Shown here: in pieces, positions 9,938-20,222 of the stretch
Numbering within the stretch: position 1 is the first letter of the stretch
Layout: every line of letters starts with the position of its first letter
NCBI RefSeq assembly: GCF_017995515.1
Contig: NZ_JAGOIT010000004.1
Location: 1-64,000, forward strand
Reading direction: 5' to 3'
Source of the DNA: Propionivibrio sp.
Lineage (GTDB): Bacteria; Pseudomonadota; Gammaproteobacteria; Burkholderiales; Rhodocyclaceae
Length of the DNA stretch: 64,000 bases
Translations under genes and position numbers: made by a program
Notes under the pieces: generated by a model
The model's input: the letters and a program-made list of their open reading frames with translations, nothing else
Told to the model about the DNA's origin: nothing
Databases searched by the model: none

Positions 9938-10914
9938 CGCTCGAACCGTATCCGCGGATCGACCACGGTGTAGGAAATGTCGGTGAGAATCAGCCCGACG
10001 ATGTAGAGCACCGAACCGATGAAAACCATCGCGCGCACGACGGCGAAGTCCTGCGCGGCGATGGCATCGATCGTGTAGCTGCCCAGTCCGGGAATGCCGA
10101 AGAACGACTCGGTGAGCAGCGAACCCATGAAGAGCAGCGGGATGACGACCACGATACCGGTCAGGATCGGGATCATCGCGTTCCGCAGGACGTGGCGGAA
10201 GAGCACGGTGATCTCCGACAGCCCCTTGGCGCGCGCCGTGCGCACGTAGTCCTTGCCGATCTCTTCGAGAAAGATCGTGCGATACCAGCGCGTCGACGAG
10301 CCGATGCCGGAAACCACGCCGATCAGCACCGGCAGGATGAGGAACTTCCACGCGTCGAGCCCGGCGCTGTAGCCCGAAATCGGCACCAGCCGCCACAGCT
10401 TGCTGATCAGGTACTGGCCGCCGATGATGTAGAAGAGCCCGGACACCGACATCATGGCGACGCACAGCACAACGCCGGAAAGGTCGAGCGCCGTCGCGCG
10501 GAAGAGCACGAGCAGCAAGGCCAGGCAGACGGTGACGAACAGCCCGAGGACGAAGGTCGGCAAAGCGATCGCCAGAGACGGCCCCATGCGATGCGTGATT
10601 TCACGGGCGATGTCGCGGCCGTCCTCGGCGCGCCCGAAGTCGCCGACGAACAGGCGCGCGGACTTCGCGAAGAAGATGGTGTCGGTGAGCTTCCCGGTTC
10701 CCGATGCTTCGGCGTTGATGAACAGCGGCTTGTCGTAGCCGCGCTCCGCCTTCCACTTTGCGATCGCTTCCGCTGTCACCCGCTTGCCGCCCAGCTGCAT
10801 GCGCGCCATGTCGTCCGGCGAATTGACGACGAAGAACAGCGCGAAGGTGATCAGATTGACGCCGATCAGGACTGGGATCGCGTAGAACAGGCGGCGGACG
10901 ATGTAGGCGAGCAC
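9934..10914 (-). CDS. Peptide-type ABC importer permease (DppB/YejB-like)
   Basis: 326 residues with six predicted membrane helices. It starts MLAYIVRRLFYAIPVLIGVNLITF, typical of DppB/OppB/YejB. The EAA loop is DYVRTARAKGLSEITVLFRHVLRNAMIP and the C-terminus is the conserved DISYTVVDPRIRF. It forms the membrane channel with the downstream permease. It starts 3 bases after the binding-protein stop, so binding protein, permeases and ATPase form one operon with tight spacing. Confidence 0.93.
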   Translation of the reverse strand: MLAYIVRRLFYAIPVLIGVNLITFALFFVVNSPDDMARMQLGGKRVTAEAIAKWKAERGYDKPLFINAEASGTGKLTDTIFFAKSARLFVGDFGRAEDGRDIAREITHRMGPSLAIALPTFVLGLFVTVCLALLLVLFRATALDLSGVVLCVAMMSVSGLFYIIGGQYLISKLWRLVPISGYSAGLDAWKFLILPVLIGVVSGIGSSTRWYRTIFLEEIGKDYVRTARAKGLSEITVLFRHVLRNAMIPILTGIVVVIPLLFMGSLLTESFFGIPGLGSYTIDAIAAQDFAVVRAMVFIGSVLYIVGLILTDISYTVVDPRIRFER

Positions 10915-10917
10915 GGT

Positions 10918-13110
10918 CTACGATCCCTGATGACGATCTCGCGCCACGCCGCGTTCCCGCCGCCGATACGCCGCGACGGCGGGAACGACGAGCGCCGCGA
11001 TCAGCAGCGCAATCAACGCCAACGGCCAGAGCACCGGCGCGTTCCATGCCGCCCGCTGTCGTTCGCGCAAGGCGACGTCAATGCGCTGATACTTGAGCGC
11101 ATTGTTGCCCACGCCCATCGGCTTGCGGCTTTGCAGCCAGGCGTGCGCCAGCGTGTAGCTCTTGGGGTGAAAGCCGAAGATCCAAGGCGCATCGTGCTGC
11201 AGGATGCGGTTCATGCGCGCGATGATCTCCGCGCGCCGCGCACCGTTCGGTCCGTCGCTCTCCATGTTCTTCATCTGGGCAAACAGGCGGTCGAACTCTG
11301 GATTCTGGTAGTTTGCCGCGTTCTCGCCACCCGTCGCTACCTTGCCCTCGCTGCCAGACAGCAGGAAGAAGAAATTCTCCGGGTCCGGATAGTCGGCATT
11401 CCAGCCGAAAAAGAAGATCTGCACCGCCCCCTTGCGCAGCTTCTCCTGGAAGCGGTTGCCGTCGGTCTGGCGCACGACGAGCTGGATGTCGATCTTGGCA
11501 AACTGGCGCGTCAGCCAGTCCATCGTCGCCTTGTCGCCCATGCCGCTTGGCGTATCGAGGTTGAGCACGAGCGGCTCGTTCGTCTTGGCGTCGCGTCCGT
11601 TCGGCCAGCCGGCGTCGGCCAGCAACTGCTTTGCCACTGCGATCGGCTTGCGCCGCGGCTGGCCGTTCGCCGCGTCGCCCTCCCTGTCGTAGACGACGGG
11701 GTTGATTCCGTCCGCGCCCTCACCGTGGCCGAAGATGCCCGGCGGCACCGGATTCATCGCGGCGATCCCGCGCCCGTTCATGAAGATCGAGATGAACTCC
11801 TCCTGGTCGACGGCGATCGACAACGCCTGCCGCAGCTTGCGCGCGCGTTCACCGTTCGGTTCGCCGATCGTCGCATCGAGCATGTTGAAGCCCATGTAGA
11901 ACAGCGACGGGCGCACGCTGGTCAGCAGTCGGATTCCCCTGGTCTGCATGTCTTCGGTCAGTTGCACCGCGCCACCGGCACCGAAGCTCACCGCCTGATC
12001 GAAGCTGTCCGAGGCGATGCCCGACGCGTCGTAGTAGCCCTGCAGGAACTTGTTCCAGTACGGAATGCTCTCGGTCTCGCGCGTAAACACGACGCGATCG
12101 ATGCGCGGTATCGGCTGGCCACAATCCTCAAGCAATCCCGCCGCCTCGTCCGCCGCTTCGCCTTCGCAGGGATAGGTCTCGCCGTGGAAGTTGGGATTGC
12201 GTTCGAGCACCATGCGCCGGTTCGGGTTGTTCTCGGTCAGGCGGTACGGCCCGGTACCGACCGGATACCAGTCGAGCGTCAGGTTCTTCTCGGCCATGCC
12301 CGGCTGGCTGTAGAAACGATCGACCTCGCGCGGCACCGGCGCGAAGAAGGGCATCGCCAGCCAGTAGAGGAACTGCGGGTACTTGCCGTTAAGGGTCACG
12401 CGGTAGGTGTAGCGATCGACGCGCGTCACGCCTTCAACCGGAAAGCGGTCGAGGTCCAGCCAGACGGCGTCCGGCCCACCCTTCGCTGCTTGCTGCAGCG
12501 CTTCGCCGAGCCGCTTCAAGCCGACGATGCGCTCGGACATCATGCCGAAAATCGGCGAGTGCAGGCGCGGATGCGCCAGCCGCTTGATCTGGTAGATGTA
12601 GTCGTCGGCGACCAGCTCGCGCGTTCCCGTATGTTCAAAACCAGCCAGCGTATCGATGCCGGCCAGTGCTTTCTTGTCAAGCGCCTGATAGACCGGCTGC
12701 CCGGCCGCATCGAGCGCGAACGCCGGGTGCGGCTGGTAGCGGATGCCCGGACGGATACGGACTTCGTAGACGCTGTGCGCGATCGTCTCGGCCGGCGCCG
12801 AATCCGGCAACCGCTCGCCCGCCGCGTCGAGGTAATACGGGTGCGGCACCGCTTCCGCTGCCGCCGGAATCAGGGCGTAAGGACGCTTGAGGTAGTGGTA
12901 CTGCAGCGGTGCTTCGTAAATCTGCGCGGTGAAGACCGATTCGTCCTCGCTGTAGGAGCGCGCCGGATCGAGATGCTTGGGGCGCTCGGTAAATGCCGAG
13001 TACAGCGTACTCGTGCCACGCTCGCCGGCCAGGTACGGGTCGTTCTGCGGGTAGCCGCAGGCGGTCAGAAGCAATACCGGAATCAGGCAGGATGGACGGA
13101 GAAAACGCAT
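10918..13110 (-). CDS. ABC importer substrate-binding lipoprotein (SBP family 5) with C-terminal membrane helix
   Basis: 730 residues. A lipoprotein signal peptide (MRFLRPSCLIPVLLLTAC, lipobox LLTAC) starts at ATG 13110; the frame extends upstream but adds nothing lipoprotein-like. The body is a family 5 peptide-binding domain, e.g. VGTGPYRLTENNPNRRMVLERN and FFFGWNADYPDPENFFFLL. Unusually, the C-terminus has a hydrophobic helix (VLWPLALIALLIAALVVPAVAA) and then a basic tail, so the protein seems tethered at both ends or anchored in the inner membrane. Usual family length is 500-600. It heads the importer operon; substrate unknown, probably peptides. Confidence 0.88.
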   Translation of the reverse strand: MRFLRPSCLIPVLLLTACGYPQNDPYLAGERGTSTLYSAFTERPKHLDPARSYSEDESVFTAQIYEAPLQYHYLKRPYALIPAAAEAVPHPYYLDAAGERLPDSAPAETIAHSVYEVRIRPGIRYQPHPAFALDAAGQPVYQALDKKALAGIDTLAGFEHTGTRELVADDYIYQIKRLAHPRLHSPIFGMMSERIVGLKRLGEALQQAAKGGPDAVWLDLDRFPVEGVTRVDRYTYRVTLNGKYPQFLYWLAMPFFAPVPREVDRFYSQPGMAEKNLTLDWYPVGTGPYRLTENNPNRRMVLERNPNFHGETYPCEGEAADEAAGLLEDCGQPIPRIDRVVFTRETESIPYWNKFLQGYYDASGIASDSFDQAVSFGAGGAVQLTEDMQTRGIRLLTSVRPSLFYMGFNMLDATIGEPNGERARKLRQALSIAVDQEEFISIFMNGRGIAAMNPVPPGIFGHGEGADGINPVVYDREGDAANGQPRRKPIAVAKQLLADAGWPNGRDAKTNEPLVLNLDTPSGMGDKATMDWLTRQFAKIDIQLVVRQTDGNRFQEKLRKGAVQIFFFGWNADYPDPENFFFLLSGSEGKVATGGENAANYQNPEFDRLFAQMKNMESDGPNGARRAEIIARMNRILQHDAPWIFGFHPKSYTLAHAWLQSRKPMGVGNNALKYQRIDVALRERQRAAWNAPVLWPLALIALLIAALVVPAVAAYRRRERGVARDRHQGS

Positions 13111-13178
13111 GGGCCAGAGTGTAACTTGAAGCGCTGGCCGAAGATCGGCCTCGTGATCACCCGGACTTTCGCCGTAGA

Positions 13179-14399
13179 ATGGCACCCATGATCGAACGAC
13201 ACCACCGCGCCCTCTTCCTGCTGCTCTTTGCAGTCTTCATCATTTACGGCATGTCGATGACGATCATCGGCGCGACCTTGCCGGTCATCCTCGCCGATTT
13301 CCAGTGGAATTACCTGATCGCCGGCTTCGTCCTCGGCGCCGGCGCCGTCGCTTTCTTTCTCTCGACCTTCGCCGGCGGCTACATGGTGCAGCGCTGGGGC
13401 GCCAAGCCGACCATCCTCTTCGGACTGGTGCTCGACATCATCGGCCTCGCGTTCTTCGCCATGACGCCGGACCCGCTCACCAACATCCTCCTGAGCGCGC
13501 TCATCGGCGTCGGCCAGGGCGCCATCGAGATCACGATCAACTGGGCGACCTTGCGCATCGACGACAAGAACAGCGGTCGCCCGATGAACCTGATGCACGG
13601 CGCCTTCGCCATCGGCGCCATCCTCGGACCGATGGCCGTCGGCGCGCTGATCCACAGCGGGCTCGGCTGGACCTACATTTTCCGTGGCATGGCCGCGGTC
13701 TTCGTGCTCCTCGCGGTCGTCATGGTATTCACGCCCCTGCCGCTGACCGCGCACGCGAGCGAACAGGAATCCGGGCCGCAGGAGCGGCTGAGCAAGCATC
13801 CCGCTTATTGGCTCTCGTTCGTCGCGCTGCTTGTCTATGTTGGCGTCGAGCTCGGCGTCTCCAATTGGGTGGCCGAGTATTTTGTCGCGGTTTTCGCCTA
13901 CTCGCCTGCAGCCAGCGCTTTCCTCGTCTCCTTGTTCTGGGCCGGCTTGCTCGCCGGACGCTTTGGCGTGCCGCTGCTCTACAAAGGCCCGCGCCAGGAT
14001 GCGGTCCTCATCGGCTTTTCAGCCTTGGCCGCCGTCGCCGTGATCCTGCTGTCGGTGCTTGGCTATCTCGGTCCGCAACCGCTGACGATCGAAATCGGCC
14101 GCGTGCTGGTCTTCTTCGCAGGACTCGGCTGCTCGATCTACTACCCGGCGGTAATCACCCTGCTCGGGAAGTGCTTCCCGCACGCACAGGGGCAGGCCAT
14201 CGGCTTCGCGGCAACCGGCGGCGGCATCGGTGCTTTCGCCTTCCCCTTTGCAATGTCCGCACTCTCGCAAACCTGGGGAATCCGCGCGGGATTCGCCACC
14301 TACGGCGTCTTTGGCGTCGTCATGACCCTGTGCGTCGTCGGCCTGGCGATCAGCGTGAAGCGCGCAGGCCCTCCCGCAGCCCCGGAAAAGCCTCGCTGA
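13179..14399 (+). CDS. Major facilitator superfamily transporter
   Basis: 406 residues with about 12 hydrophobic segments. The N-terminal half starts ALFLLLFAVFIIYGMSMTIIGATLPVILADF; the MFS loop 2-3 signature is degenerate (GGYMVQRWGAKPTILFG). It resembles FucP/sugar-type or uncharacterised MFS proteins, and the substrate cannot be named. ATG 13179 and ATG 13188 are both possible starts, neither with a strong SD. It is divergent from the ABC operon (68-bp gap) and ends 146 bp before fabI. Confidence 0.85.
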   Translation: MAPMIERHHRALFLLLFAVFIIYGMSMTIIGATLPVILADFQWNYLIAGFVLGAGAVAFFLSTFAGGYMVQRWGAKPTILFGLVLDIIGLAFFAMTPDPLTNILLSALIGVGQGAIEITINWATLRIDDKNSGRPMNLMHGAFAIGAILGPMAVGALIHSGLGWTYIFRGMAAVFVLLAVVMVFTPLPLTAHASEQESGPQERLSKHPAYWLSFVALLVYVGVELGVSNWVAEYFVAVFAYSPAASAFLVSLFWAGLLAGRFGVPLLYKGPRQDAVLIGFSALAAVAVILLSVLGYLGPQPLTIEIGRVLVFFAGLGCSIYYPAVITLLGKCFPHAQGQAIGFAATGGGIGAFAFPFAMSALSQTWGIRAGFATYGVFGVVMTLCVVGLAISVKRAGPPAAPEKPR

Positions 14400-14545
14400 A
14401 CACCCCGGCCTGATATACCCAAGGCATTTTCGCGCTTCCCGCGTGATCGACAGGCGGCTTGGAAGACAGCGATTTGCCCGTATAATGTCCCGTCTTTCAA
14501 GGCATCAAGCACTTGGCTCAACCTCTTTTCAAGACGGATCAATCT

Positions 14546-15346
14546 ATGGGATTTCTCGCAGGCAAGCGCATTCTGATCACCGGCCTTCTCTCGAAGCACT
14601 CGATTGCCTACGGCATCGCCAAGGCTTGCCATCGTGAAGGCGCGGCACTGGCTTTTACCTATCAAAACGAGCGTTTCCTCGACCGCATCACCAAATTCGC
14701 CACCGAATTCGACAGCACGCTGGTCTTCGCGTGTGACGTCGCCGACGACACGCAGATCGACAAGTTGTTCGGCGACCTCGCAACACACTGGGACGGACTC
14801 GACGGACTCGTGCATTCGATCGCCTACGCGCCGACCGAAGCAATCGAGGGTGATTTCCTCGACGGCATCTCGCGTGAAGCCTTCCGCATTGCCCACGACG
14901 TCTCGGCCTACAGCTACCCGGCACTCGCCAAGGCCGCGCGCCCGCTGCTGCTCAAGGGCAACAAGCCGGCCCTGCTCGCGCTCTCGTATCTTGGCGCAGA
15001 ACGCACGATGCCCAACTACAACACGATGGGCCTGGCCAAGGCCAGCCTCGAAGCGGCGACGCGCTACCTCGCGTTCTGCCTCGGCCCGCAAGGCATCCGT
15101 GCCAACGCCGTTTCCGCCGGCCCGATCAAGACGCTGGCCGCATCCGGCATCGGCAACTTCGGCAAGTTGCTCGCCTACAACTCGCACAATGCGCCTCTGC
15201 GCCGTAACGTCACAATCGAAGAAGTCGGCAACGCCGCCGCCTTCCTGCTTTCCGACCTGGCGAGCGGTATCACGGGTGAAATCACCTACGTCGACGGCGG
15301 TTTGAACACCACGGCGCTCGGCAACGCCGATCCTCTGCCGCAATAG
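14546..15346 (+). CDS. fabI: Enoyl-[acyl-carrier-protein] reductase (NADH)
   Basis: 266 residues, a short-chain dehydrogenase-type FabI of fatty-acid elongation. It starts [20 protein letters not shown], nearly as in E. coli FabI, which supports ATG 14546 over an in-frame TTG 33 bases upstream. The NADH site is the glycine-poor [13 protein letters not shown]. The catalytic pair is Y and K in [22 protein letters not shown]. The position equivalent to E. coli Gly93 is Ala (HSIAYAP), also seen in other FabI enzymes. A strong hairpin terminator follows and the gene converges on ppiD. Confidence 0.97.
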   Translation: MGFLAGKRILITGLLSKHSIAYGIAKACHREGAALAFTYQNERFLDRITKFATEFDSTLVFACDVADDTQIDKLFGDLATHWDGLDGLVHSIAYAPTEAIEGDFLDGISREAFRIAHDVSAYSYPALAKAARPLLLKGNKPALLALSYLGAERTMPNYNTMGLAKASLEAATRYLAFCLGPQGIRANAVSAGPIKTLAASGIGNFGKLLAYNSHNAPLRRNVTIEEVGNAAAFLLSDLASGITGEITYVDGGLNTTALGNADPLPQ

Positions 15347-15360
15347 AATTAGTCTTCAGA

Positions 15361-15400
15361 AAAGACAAAGCCGACGGCAATCCCGTCGGCTTTGTCTTTT
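15361..15400. terminator. Terminator between convergent fabI and ppiD
   Basis: A 17-bp perfect stem, AAAGACAAAGCCGACGG (15361-15377) with CCGTCGGCTTTGTCTTT (15383-15399), and a 5-base loop. It has T-rich 3' ends on both strands and can serve both genes. Confidence 0.9.
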
Positions 15401-15419
15401 GCAGGCCAGAGTTTGCGAA

Positions 15420-17324
15420 TTACTGACGCTCGCGGCTTTCCAGCAAGCCAGTATTGATCTCGATCTTGTAACGCTGACGCAAACTCGACATGTAAGCTGC
15501 GACGTCCTGCTGCGCGACGATCGTCGTGTACTCGTCCTTGAGACTCTTGCGCTTTGCCTCGTCGAGCTTTTCTGGCTGCGTCACCTTGACGATCTTGTAG
15601 ATCATGTAACTACCACCCAGCTCGGACCCAACGTAGGCTGGCAGCTTCTGCGTGTCAGCCTTGAAGATCGCCTGCAGCGCAGGAATCGGCATGGTCTGGG
15701 CTTGCTGACGCGTCATCGTCTTCGTTGCCGACCAGGTCACAGCGTCCTTCTCGCCCTTCTTTAGCTCAGCCAGCTTTTCTTCGCCGGCAGCCTTCGCCAT
15801 GGCCGTCTGCTTCTGCGCCTTCAGGAGCGCCTCGATCTCGCCCTTGACCATTTCGAATGGCTTGACGCTCGCCGGGGAATGCTCGACAACGCGCGCCGCG
15901 AGCAAGGTACTGGGGGCAATCTCGACCGCTTCCGTGTTCCGCTTGTTCTTGACCGAATCTTCAGAGAACAGGGCGGTCATGACTTTCGCGTTCGCCAGCG
16001 GTCCGATCTGTGCAGCCATCTTCGAATCCGGATTCTTGGGCACCCAATCGGACTTCTCGATCTTCAACTTGAACTGATCTGCCGCCGGCTGGAGGCTATC
16101 GGCCTGCTCATAGACCATGTTGTTGAAGCCCTCGGCCGCTTCGGCAAACTTGCGCGACGCCGCCTGGCGCTTCAACTCGCCTTCAATCTCGGCCTTGATC
16201 TCCTCAAGCGGACGAACCTTGGCCGCCTTGATTCCGGTGAGTTTGATGATGTGATAGCCGAACTCGGACTCGACCAGCCCGGACAGATCGCCTTCCTTCT
16301 GCTTGAAGACCTCTTCCTCGAACGGCTTGACCATCATGCCGCGCCCGAAGAAGCCGAGGTCGCCGCCCTTCTCTGCCGAGCCAGGATCCTCCGAATACTT
16401 CTTCGCCAGATCGGCGAACTTCTGCGGCGACTTCTTCAGTTCCGCCAACACCTCCTCGGCCTTGGCTTTAGCCTTTTCCTTGTCCGAGTCAGGCTTCGCC
16501 AGGATCAGGATATGGCTCGCACGACGCTCTTCCGGCACTTCGTAGCGGTCCTTGTGACCGTCGTACCAGGTCTTGACCTCGGCATCGCTGACCGTCACCT
16601 GGCTCAATAGCGCATCGAGCGACAGGACCACATATTCCGCCTTGACCTGTTCGGCCACTTCGTACCGGGTCTTGTTGTCGTCGTAGTACTTCTGAACTTC
16701 GTCGGCTTCAACCTTCACCTTGTCCGCGTACGGCTCTGAAGCAATCCGCAACTCGTTGAACTGCCGCTCTTCGAGCTGAAGCCGGAGCAAGTTGTCGGCT
16801 TGCGTCGTTGAAACGAAAGCCGTTTCGCTCACACCACCGAGCAGTTGCTGAAGTGTCAGGTCCTGGCGCAACCGCGCCTCGAACTGCTGCTGCGACATAC
16901 CCTTCGAACGCAGTGCCGATTCGTAGCGCGCCATCGAGAACTTGCCATCTTCCTGCAGCCCCGGAATTGCCCGGATGACGTCGCGCAACATGCTGTCGCT
17001 GGTCATCAGGTCTTGTTTGCTCGCCTCCAGCATCAACAGGCGCTTGTCGACGAGGGAATTGAGAATACCCAGTCTGACTTCCGGCGTATTCATCACTTCC
17101 GGACTGAAACTCTCGCCCATCGTCTGGCGCAGCTGATCCTGCCGTTCGCGCAGGGCCATTTCGAATTCCGGAACGGATATCTTGGAGCCTGCGACACTGG
17201 CCATATCCCGACCGGCACCCGCATTCCGGACGTAGGAGTCAACGCCCCAGAAAGCGAACGGAAGCGTAATGAGTCCGAGGAAGATCTGAACGATTCTCTT
17301 GTTATTGCGTACGGCGTCGAACAT
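15420..17324 (-). CDS. ppiD: Periplasmic folding chaperone / peptidyl-prolyl isomerase PpiD
   Basis: 634 residues, the normal PpiD length. A single N-terminal membrane anchor (IVQIFLGLITLPFAFWGV, residues about 11-28) places the rest in the periplasm. A SurA-like N domain covers about residues 30-200. The parvulin domain at about 265-370 shows RRASHILI, SEDPGSAEKGGDLGFFGRG, MVKPFEEEVF and SEFGYHIIKLT. A degenerate second region follows. PpiD works near the Sec translocon on emerging envelope proteins. It is downstream of the tRNA-Val/tRNA-Asp pair and lon, the usual order in this bacterial group. Confidence 0.95.
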   Translation of the reverse strand: MFDAVRNNKRIVQIFLGLITLPFAFWGVDSYVRNAGAGRDMASVAGSKISVPEFEMALRERQDQLRQTMGESFSPEVMNTPEVRLGILNSLVDKRLLMLEASKQDLMTSDSMLRDVIRAIPGLQEDGKFSMARYESALRSKGMSQQQFEARLRQDLTLQQLLGGVSETAFVSTTQADNLLRLQLEERQFNELRIASEPYADKVKVEADEVQKYYDDNKTRYEVAEQVKAEYVVLSLDALLSQVTVSDAEVKTWYDGHKDRYEVPEERRASHILILAKPDSDKEKAKAKAEEVLAELKKSPQKFADLAKKYSEDPGSAEKGGDLGFFGRGMMVKPFEEEVFKQKEGDLSGLVESEFGYHIIKLTGIKAAKVRPLEEIKAEIEGELKRQAASRKFAEAAEGFNNMVYEQADSLQPAADQFKLKIEKSDWVPKNPDSKMAAQIGPLANAKVMTALFSEDSVKNKRNTEAVEIAPSTLLAARVVEHSPASVKPFEMVKGEIEALLKAQKQTAMAKAAGEEKLAELKKGEKDAVTWSATKTMTRQQAQTMPIPALQAIFKADTQKLPAYVGSELGGSYMIYKIVKVTQPEKLDEAKRKSLKDEYTTIVAQQDVAAYMSSLRQRYKIEINTGLLESRERQ

Positions 17325-17399
17325 GATAATTGCCCGTTAGTTCATTCAAGTAATCGAAGCACAAACAAAAAAGGCGAACTTTCGTTCGCCTTCAGGGGC

Positions 17400-17476
17400 T
17401 GGCGGAGTGGACGGGACTCGAACCCGCGACCCCCGGCGTGACAGGCCGGTATTCTAACCAACTGAACTACCACTCC
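17400..17476 (-). tRNA. tRNA-Asp (GTC)
   Basis: 77 nt including encoded CCA. The acceptor stem is GGAGTGG/CCACTCC, the anticodon loop CTGTCAC gives GTC, and the T loop is GGTTCGAGTCC. It lies 51 bp after tRNA-Val on the same strand and is probably cotranscribed. Confidence 0.97.
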
Positions 17477-17527
17477 TTGGCAACACGTCATTTCAAAGAA
17501 ACAAAACGCGCCTGTATTTGATTTTCT

Positions 17528-17602
17528 GGTGGGTGCTGACGGGCTCGAACCGCCGACATCCAGCTTGTAAGGCTAGCGCTCTACCAACTGAGCTAAGCAC
17601 CC
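17528..17602 (-). tRNA. tRNA-Val (TAC)
   Basis: About 75-76 nt including encoded CCA. The acceptor stem is GGGTGCT/AGCACCC, the anticodon loop CTTACAA gives TAC, and the D arm is AGCTCAGTTGGTAGAGC. Confidence 0.97.
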
Positions 17603-17714
17603 GTCGTTTGCGCGACAAACGAAAGACCGAGAGTTTATAGCATCCTGGATGCCTTTACCAGCACCGGATTGCAGCGTGAAGCGAACACGGACCCGGCGTC
17701 ACGAACTCGGTCAA

Positions 17715-20129
17715 TCAATGGGTCACGATGGACTGCGTAGCGCCACTGTCGCCCGAGGCCGAAACAACCGGAGAGCCCGATTGCTCCGGCAAAGGTTGCG
17801 GCAAGCGCTCCAACGCCAGCTCGAGCACCCGGTCGATCCACTTCACGGGAATGATCTCAAGCTTGCTCTTGATGTTATCCGGGATTTCGGCGAGGTCGCG
17901 GACGTTCTCTTCCGGAATCAGGACCCGGGCAAGCCCGCCACGCACGGCAGCCAGGAGCTTTTCCTTCAAACCACCAATCGGCAGGACTTCGCCACGCAGG
18001 GTAATTTCACCGGTCATCGCCACATCACAGCGCACGGGAATACCGGTCAGAACCGAAACAAGCGCCGTGCACAAGCCGATACCCGCCGATGGACCATCTT
18101 TTGGAATGGCGCCTTCAGGCAAATGGATGTGAATGTCGCTCTTCTGATAGAAGTCGTCCGTAATCCCGAGAGCGCGCGCGCGTTTCCTGACGACAGACAA
18201 GGCGGCCTGCACAGACTCCTGCATGACTTCGCCGAGTTTGCCGGTTGTAATCGTCTTGCCTTTACCCGGCAACACGACCGACTCGATCGTCAGCAACTCA
18301 CCGCCTACCTCGGTCCACGCCAGCCCGGTTACCTGGCCGATCTGGTTTTCACGTTCGGCCACGCCGTAGCTGTAGCGCCGCACGCCGAGGAACTTGTCGA
18401 GGTTGCGCGAACTGACCGCGAGCTTGCTCTGGGTCTTCTTGAGCAGCAGCGTCTTCACCACCTTGCGGCAGATCTTCGAAATCTCTCGTTCCAGCGAACG
18501 CACGCCGGCTTCACGCGTGTAATAGCGAACGATATCGCGCAGCGCGCTTTCGGCGACGGTCAATTCGTTCTTCTTGAGGCCGTTCGTCTTCATCTGCTTC
18601 GGCACGAGATAGCGCTGGGCGATGTTGACCTTCTCGTCTTCCGTGTAGCCGGACAGACGGATGACCTCCATGCGGTCGAGCAGCGGCGCCGGAATGTTCA
18701 TCGTGTTGGCGGTCGCGACGAACATCACTTCCGAGAGGTCGTATTCAACTTCAACGTAGTGATCGACGAACGTCGAATTCTGTTCCGGATCAAGCACTTC
18801 GAGCAGCGCGGAACTGGGGTCGCCGCGGAAGTCCTGCCCCATCTTGTCGACTTCGTCGAGCAGGAAGAGCGGGTTCTTGACCGCGACCTTGGTCATGTTC
18901 TGCAGGATCTTGCCCGGCATCGAGCCGATATAGGTCCGTCGGTGGCCACGAATCTCTGCCTCGTCGCGCACGCCGCCCAAACTCATGCGCACGAACTTGC
19001 GCCCCGTCGCGGTGGCAATGGATTGGCCGAGCGAGGTCTTGCCGACGCCGGGGGGCCCGACGAGGCAGAGAATCGGCGCTTTCAGGCGATCGACGCGTTG
19101 TTGCACGGCCAGATACTCGATGATCCGTTCCTTGACTTTCTCCAGCCCCCAGTGATCCTTGTCGAGCACCTTGCCGGCTTCGGCCAGATCCTTGCTGATG
19201 CGCGTCTTCTTGCGCCACGGCAGGTTGATCAGCGTTTCGATGAAGTTGCGCACGACGGTCGCCTCAGCCGACATCGGCGACATCAGCTTGAGCTTCTTGA
19301 GTTCGGCTTGCACCTTGGCCATGCCTTCCTTGCTCATACCGGCAGCCTTGGCCTTTTTCTCCAACTCGTCGTAGTCGGCGCCCTCTTCGCCCTCGCCGAG
19401 CTCCTTCTGGATGGCTTTCACCTGCTCGTTGAGGTAATACTCGCGCTGGCTCTTTTCCATCTGACGCTTGACGCGCCCGCGGATACGCTTTTCGACCTGG
19501 AGGATGTCGATTTCGGTTTCGAGTTGCGAAAGCAGGCGCTCGATGCGCGGACGGATCTCGAACATCTCGAGCACTTCCTGCTTCTGCTCAAGCTTGAGCG
19601 GCAGGTGCGCGGCGATGGTATCGGCCAGTCGTCCAGCTTCCTCGATCCCGGCGATCGAGGTCAGGATTTCAGGCGGTATTTTCTTGTTGAGCTTGACGTA
19701 CTGGTCAAACTGCGAAATCACGGCACGCCGCAACGCTTCGACCTCGTGATCAACCCCATCCTCGGCAACCACCGGCCGTGCCGTAGCGACGAACATCTCG
19801 TCACGCGAGTCGATCGAATCGACATGGGCGCGCTGGGTACCCTCGACGAGAACCTTTACGGTCCCGTCCGGGAGTTTCAGCATCTGAAGAATATTGGCAA
19901 CACAGCCGATGCCGTAAAGATCATCCGCTTCCGGCTCGTCCTTGACGGCCGACTTCTGCGCAACCAGCAGGATGCCCTTGCCGGACTCCATCGCAACTTC
20001 AAGGGCTTTGATCGATTTGGGCCGCCCTACGAACAGCGGAATCACCATGTGCGGGAAAACCACCACGTCACGCAAAGGCAACAGCGGCAGTTCAACGGAT
20101 TCGGCAGGAAGGACTGGATTCGTAGACAT
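17715..20129 (-). CDS. lon: ATP-dependent protease Lon
   Basis: 804 residues. The N-terminal LON substrate-binding domain ([20 protein letters not shown]) is followed by a coiled-coil region, an AAA+ module with Walker [12 protein letters not shown] (about residue 355) and Walker [12 protein letters not shown], and a C-terminal serine protease domain. The catalytic Ser is in [10 protein letters not shown], and the Lys about 43 residues later is in [10 protein letters not shown]. It degrades misfolded and regulatory proteins. It follows clpX on the same strand with its own sigma-32-type promoter in the 93-bp gap. Confidence 0.98.
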   Translation of the reverse strand: MSTNPVLPAESVELPLLPLRDVVVFPHMVIPLFVGRPKSIKALEVAMESGKGILLVAQKSAVKDEPEADDLYGIGCVANILQMLKLPDGTVKVLVEGTQRAHVDSIDSRDEMFVATARPVVAEDGVDHEVEALRRAVISQFDQYVKLNKKIPPEILTSIAGIEEAGRLADTIAAHLPLKLEQKQEVLEMFEIRPRIERLLSQLETEIDILQVEKRIRGRVKRQMEKSQREYYLNEQVKAIQKELGEGEEGADYDELEKKAKAAGMSKEGMAKVQAELKKLKLMSPMSAEATVVRNFIETLINLPWRKKTRISKDLAEAGKVLDKDHWGLEKVKERIIEYLAVQQRVDRLKAPILCLVGPPGVGKTSLGQSIATATGRKFVRMSLGGVRDEAEIRGHRRTYIGSMPGKILQNMTKVAVKNPLFLLDEVDKMGQDFRGDPSSALLEVLDPEQNSTFVDHYVEVEYDLSEVMFVATANTMNIPAPLLDRMEVIRLSGYTEDEKVNIAQRYLVPKQMKTNGLKKNELTVAESALRDIVRYYTREAGVRSLEREISKICRKVVKTLLLKKTQSKLAVSSRNLDKFLGVRRYSYGVAERENQIGQVTGLAWTEVGGELLTIESVVLPGKGKTITTGKLGEVMQESVQAALSVVRKRARALGITDDFYQKSDIHIHLPEGAIPKDGPSAGIGLCTALVSVLTGIPVRCDVAMTGEITLRGEVLPIGGLKEKLLAAVRGGLARVLIPEENVRDLAEIPDNIKSKLEIIPVKWIDRVLELALERLPQPLPEQSGSPVVSASGDSGATQSIVTH

Positions 20130-20162
20130 CGGTGTGCTCTATCGGTATGGGTTCAGCCACCC

Positions 20163-20190
20163 ATCTGGGGGCACGAAGTCGTATTTCAAG
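20163..20190 (-). promoter_or_regulatory. Sigma-32-type promoter for lon
   Basis: Minus strand CTTGAAA (20184-20190), a 13-base spacer, then CCCCAGAT (20163-20170), matching the RpoH consensus at all but one or two positions. It lies 34-61 bases before the lon ATG. Confidence 0.75.
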
Positions 20191-20222
20191 CCGCGCACAC
20201 GCGCGGCCGGCGACGTCACAAG

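Noticed and set aside
10192..13191. 999-codon plus-strand open frame
   Set aside because: Antisense to the ABC binding protein and permease, with no domain or RBS.
14546..15346. Triclosan-resistant FabI because of Ala at the Gly93-equivalent position
   Set aside because: Ala occurs naturally in sensitive FabI enzymes, so no resistance can be claimed.
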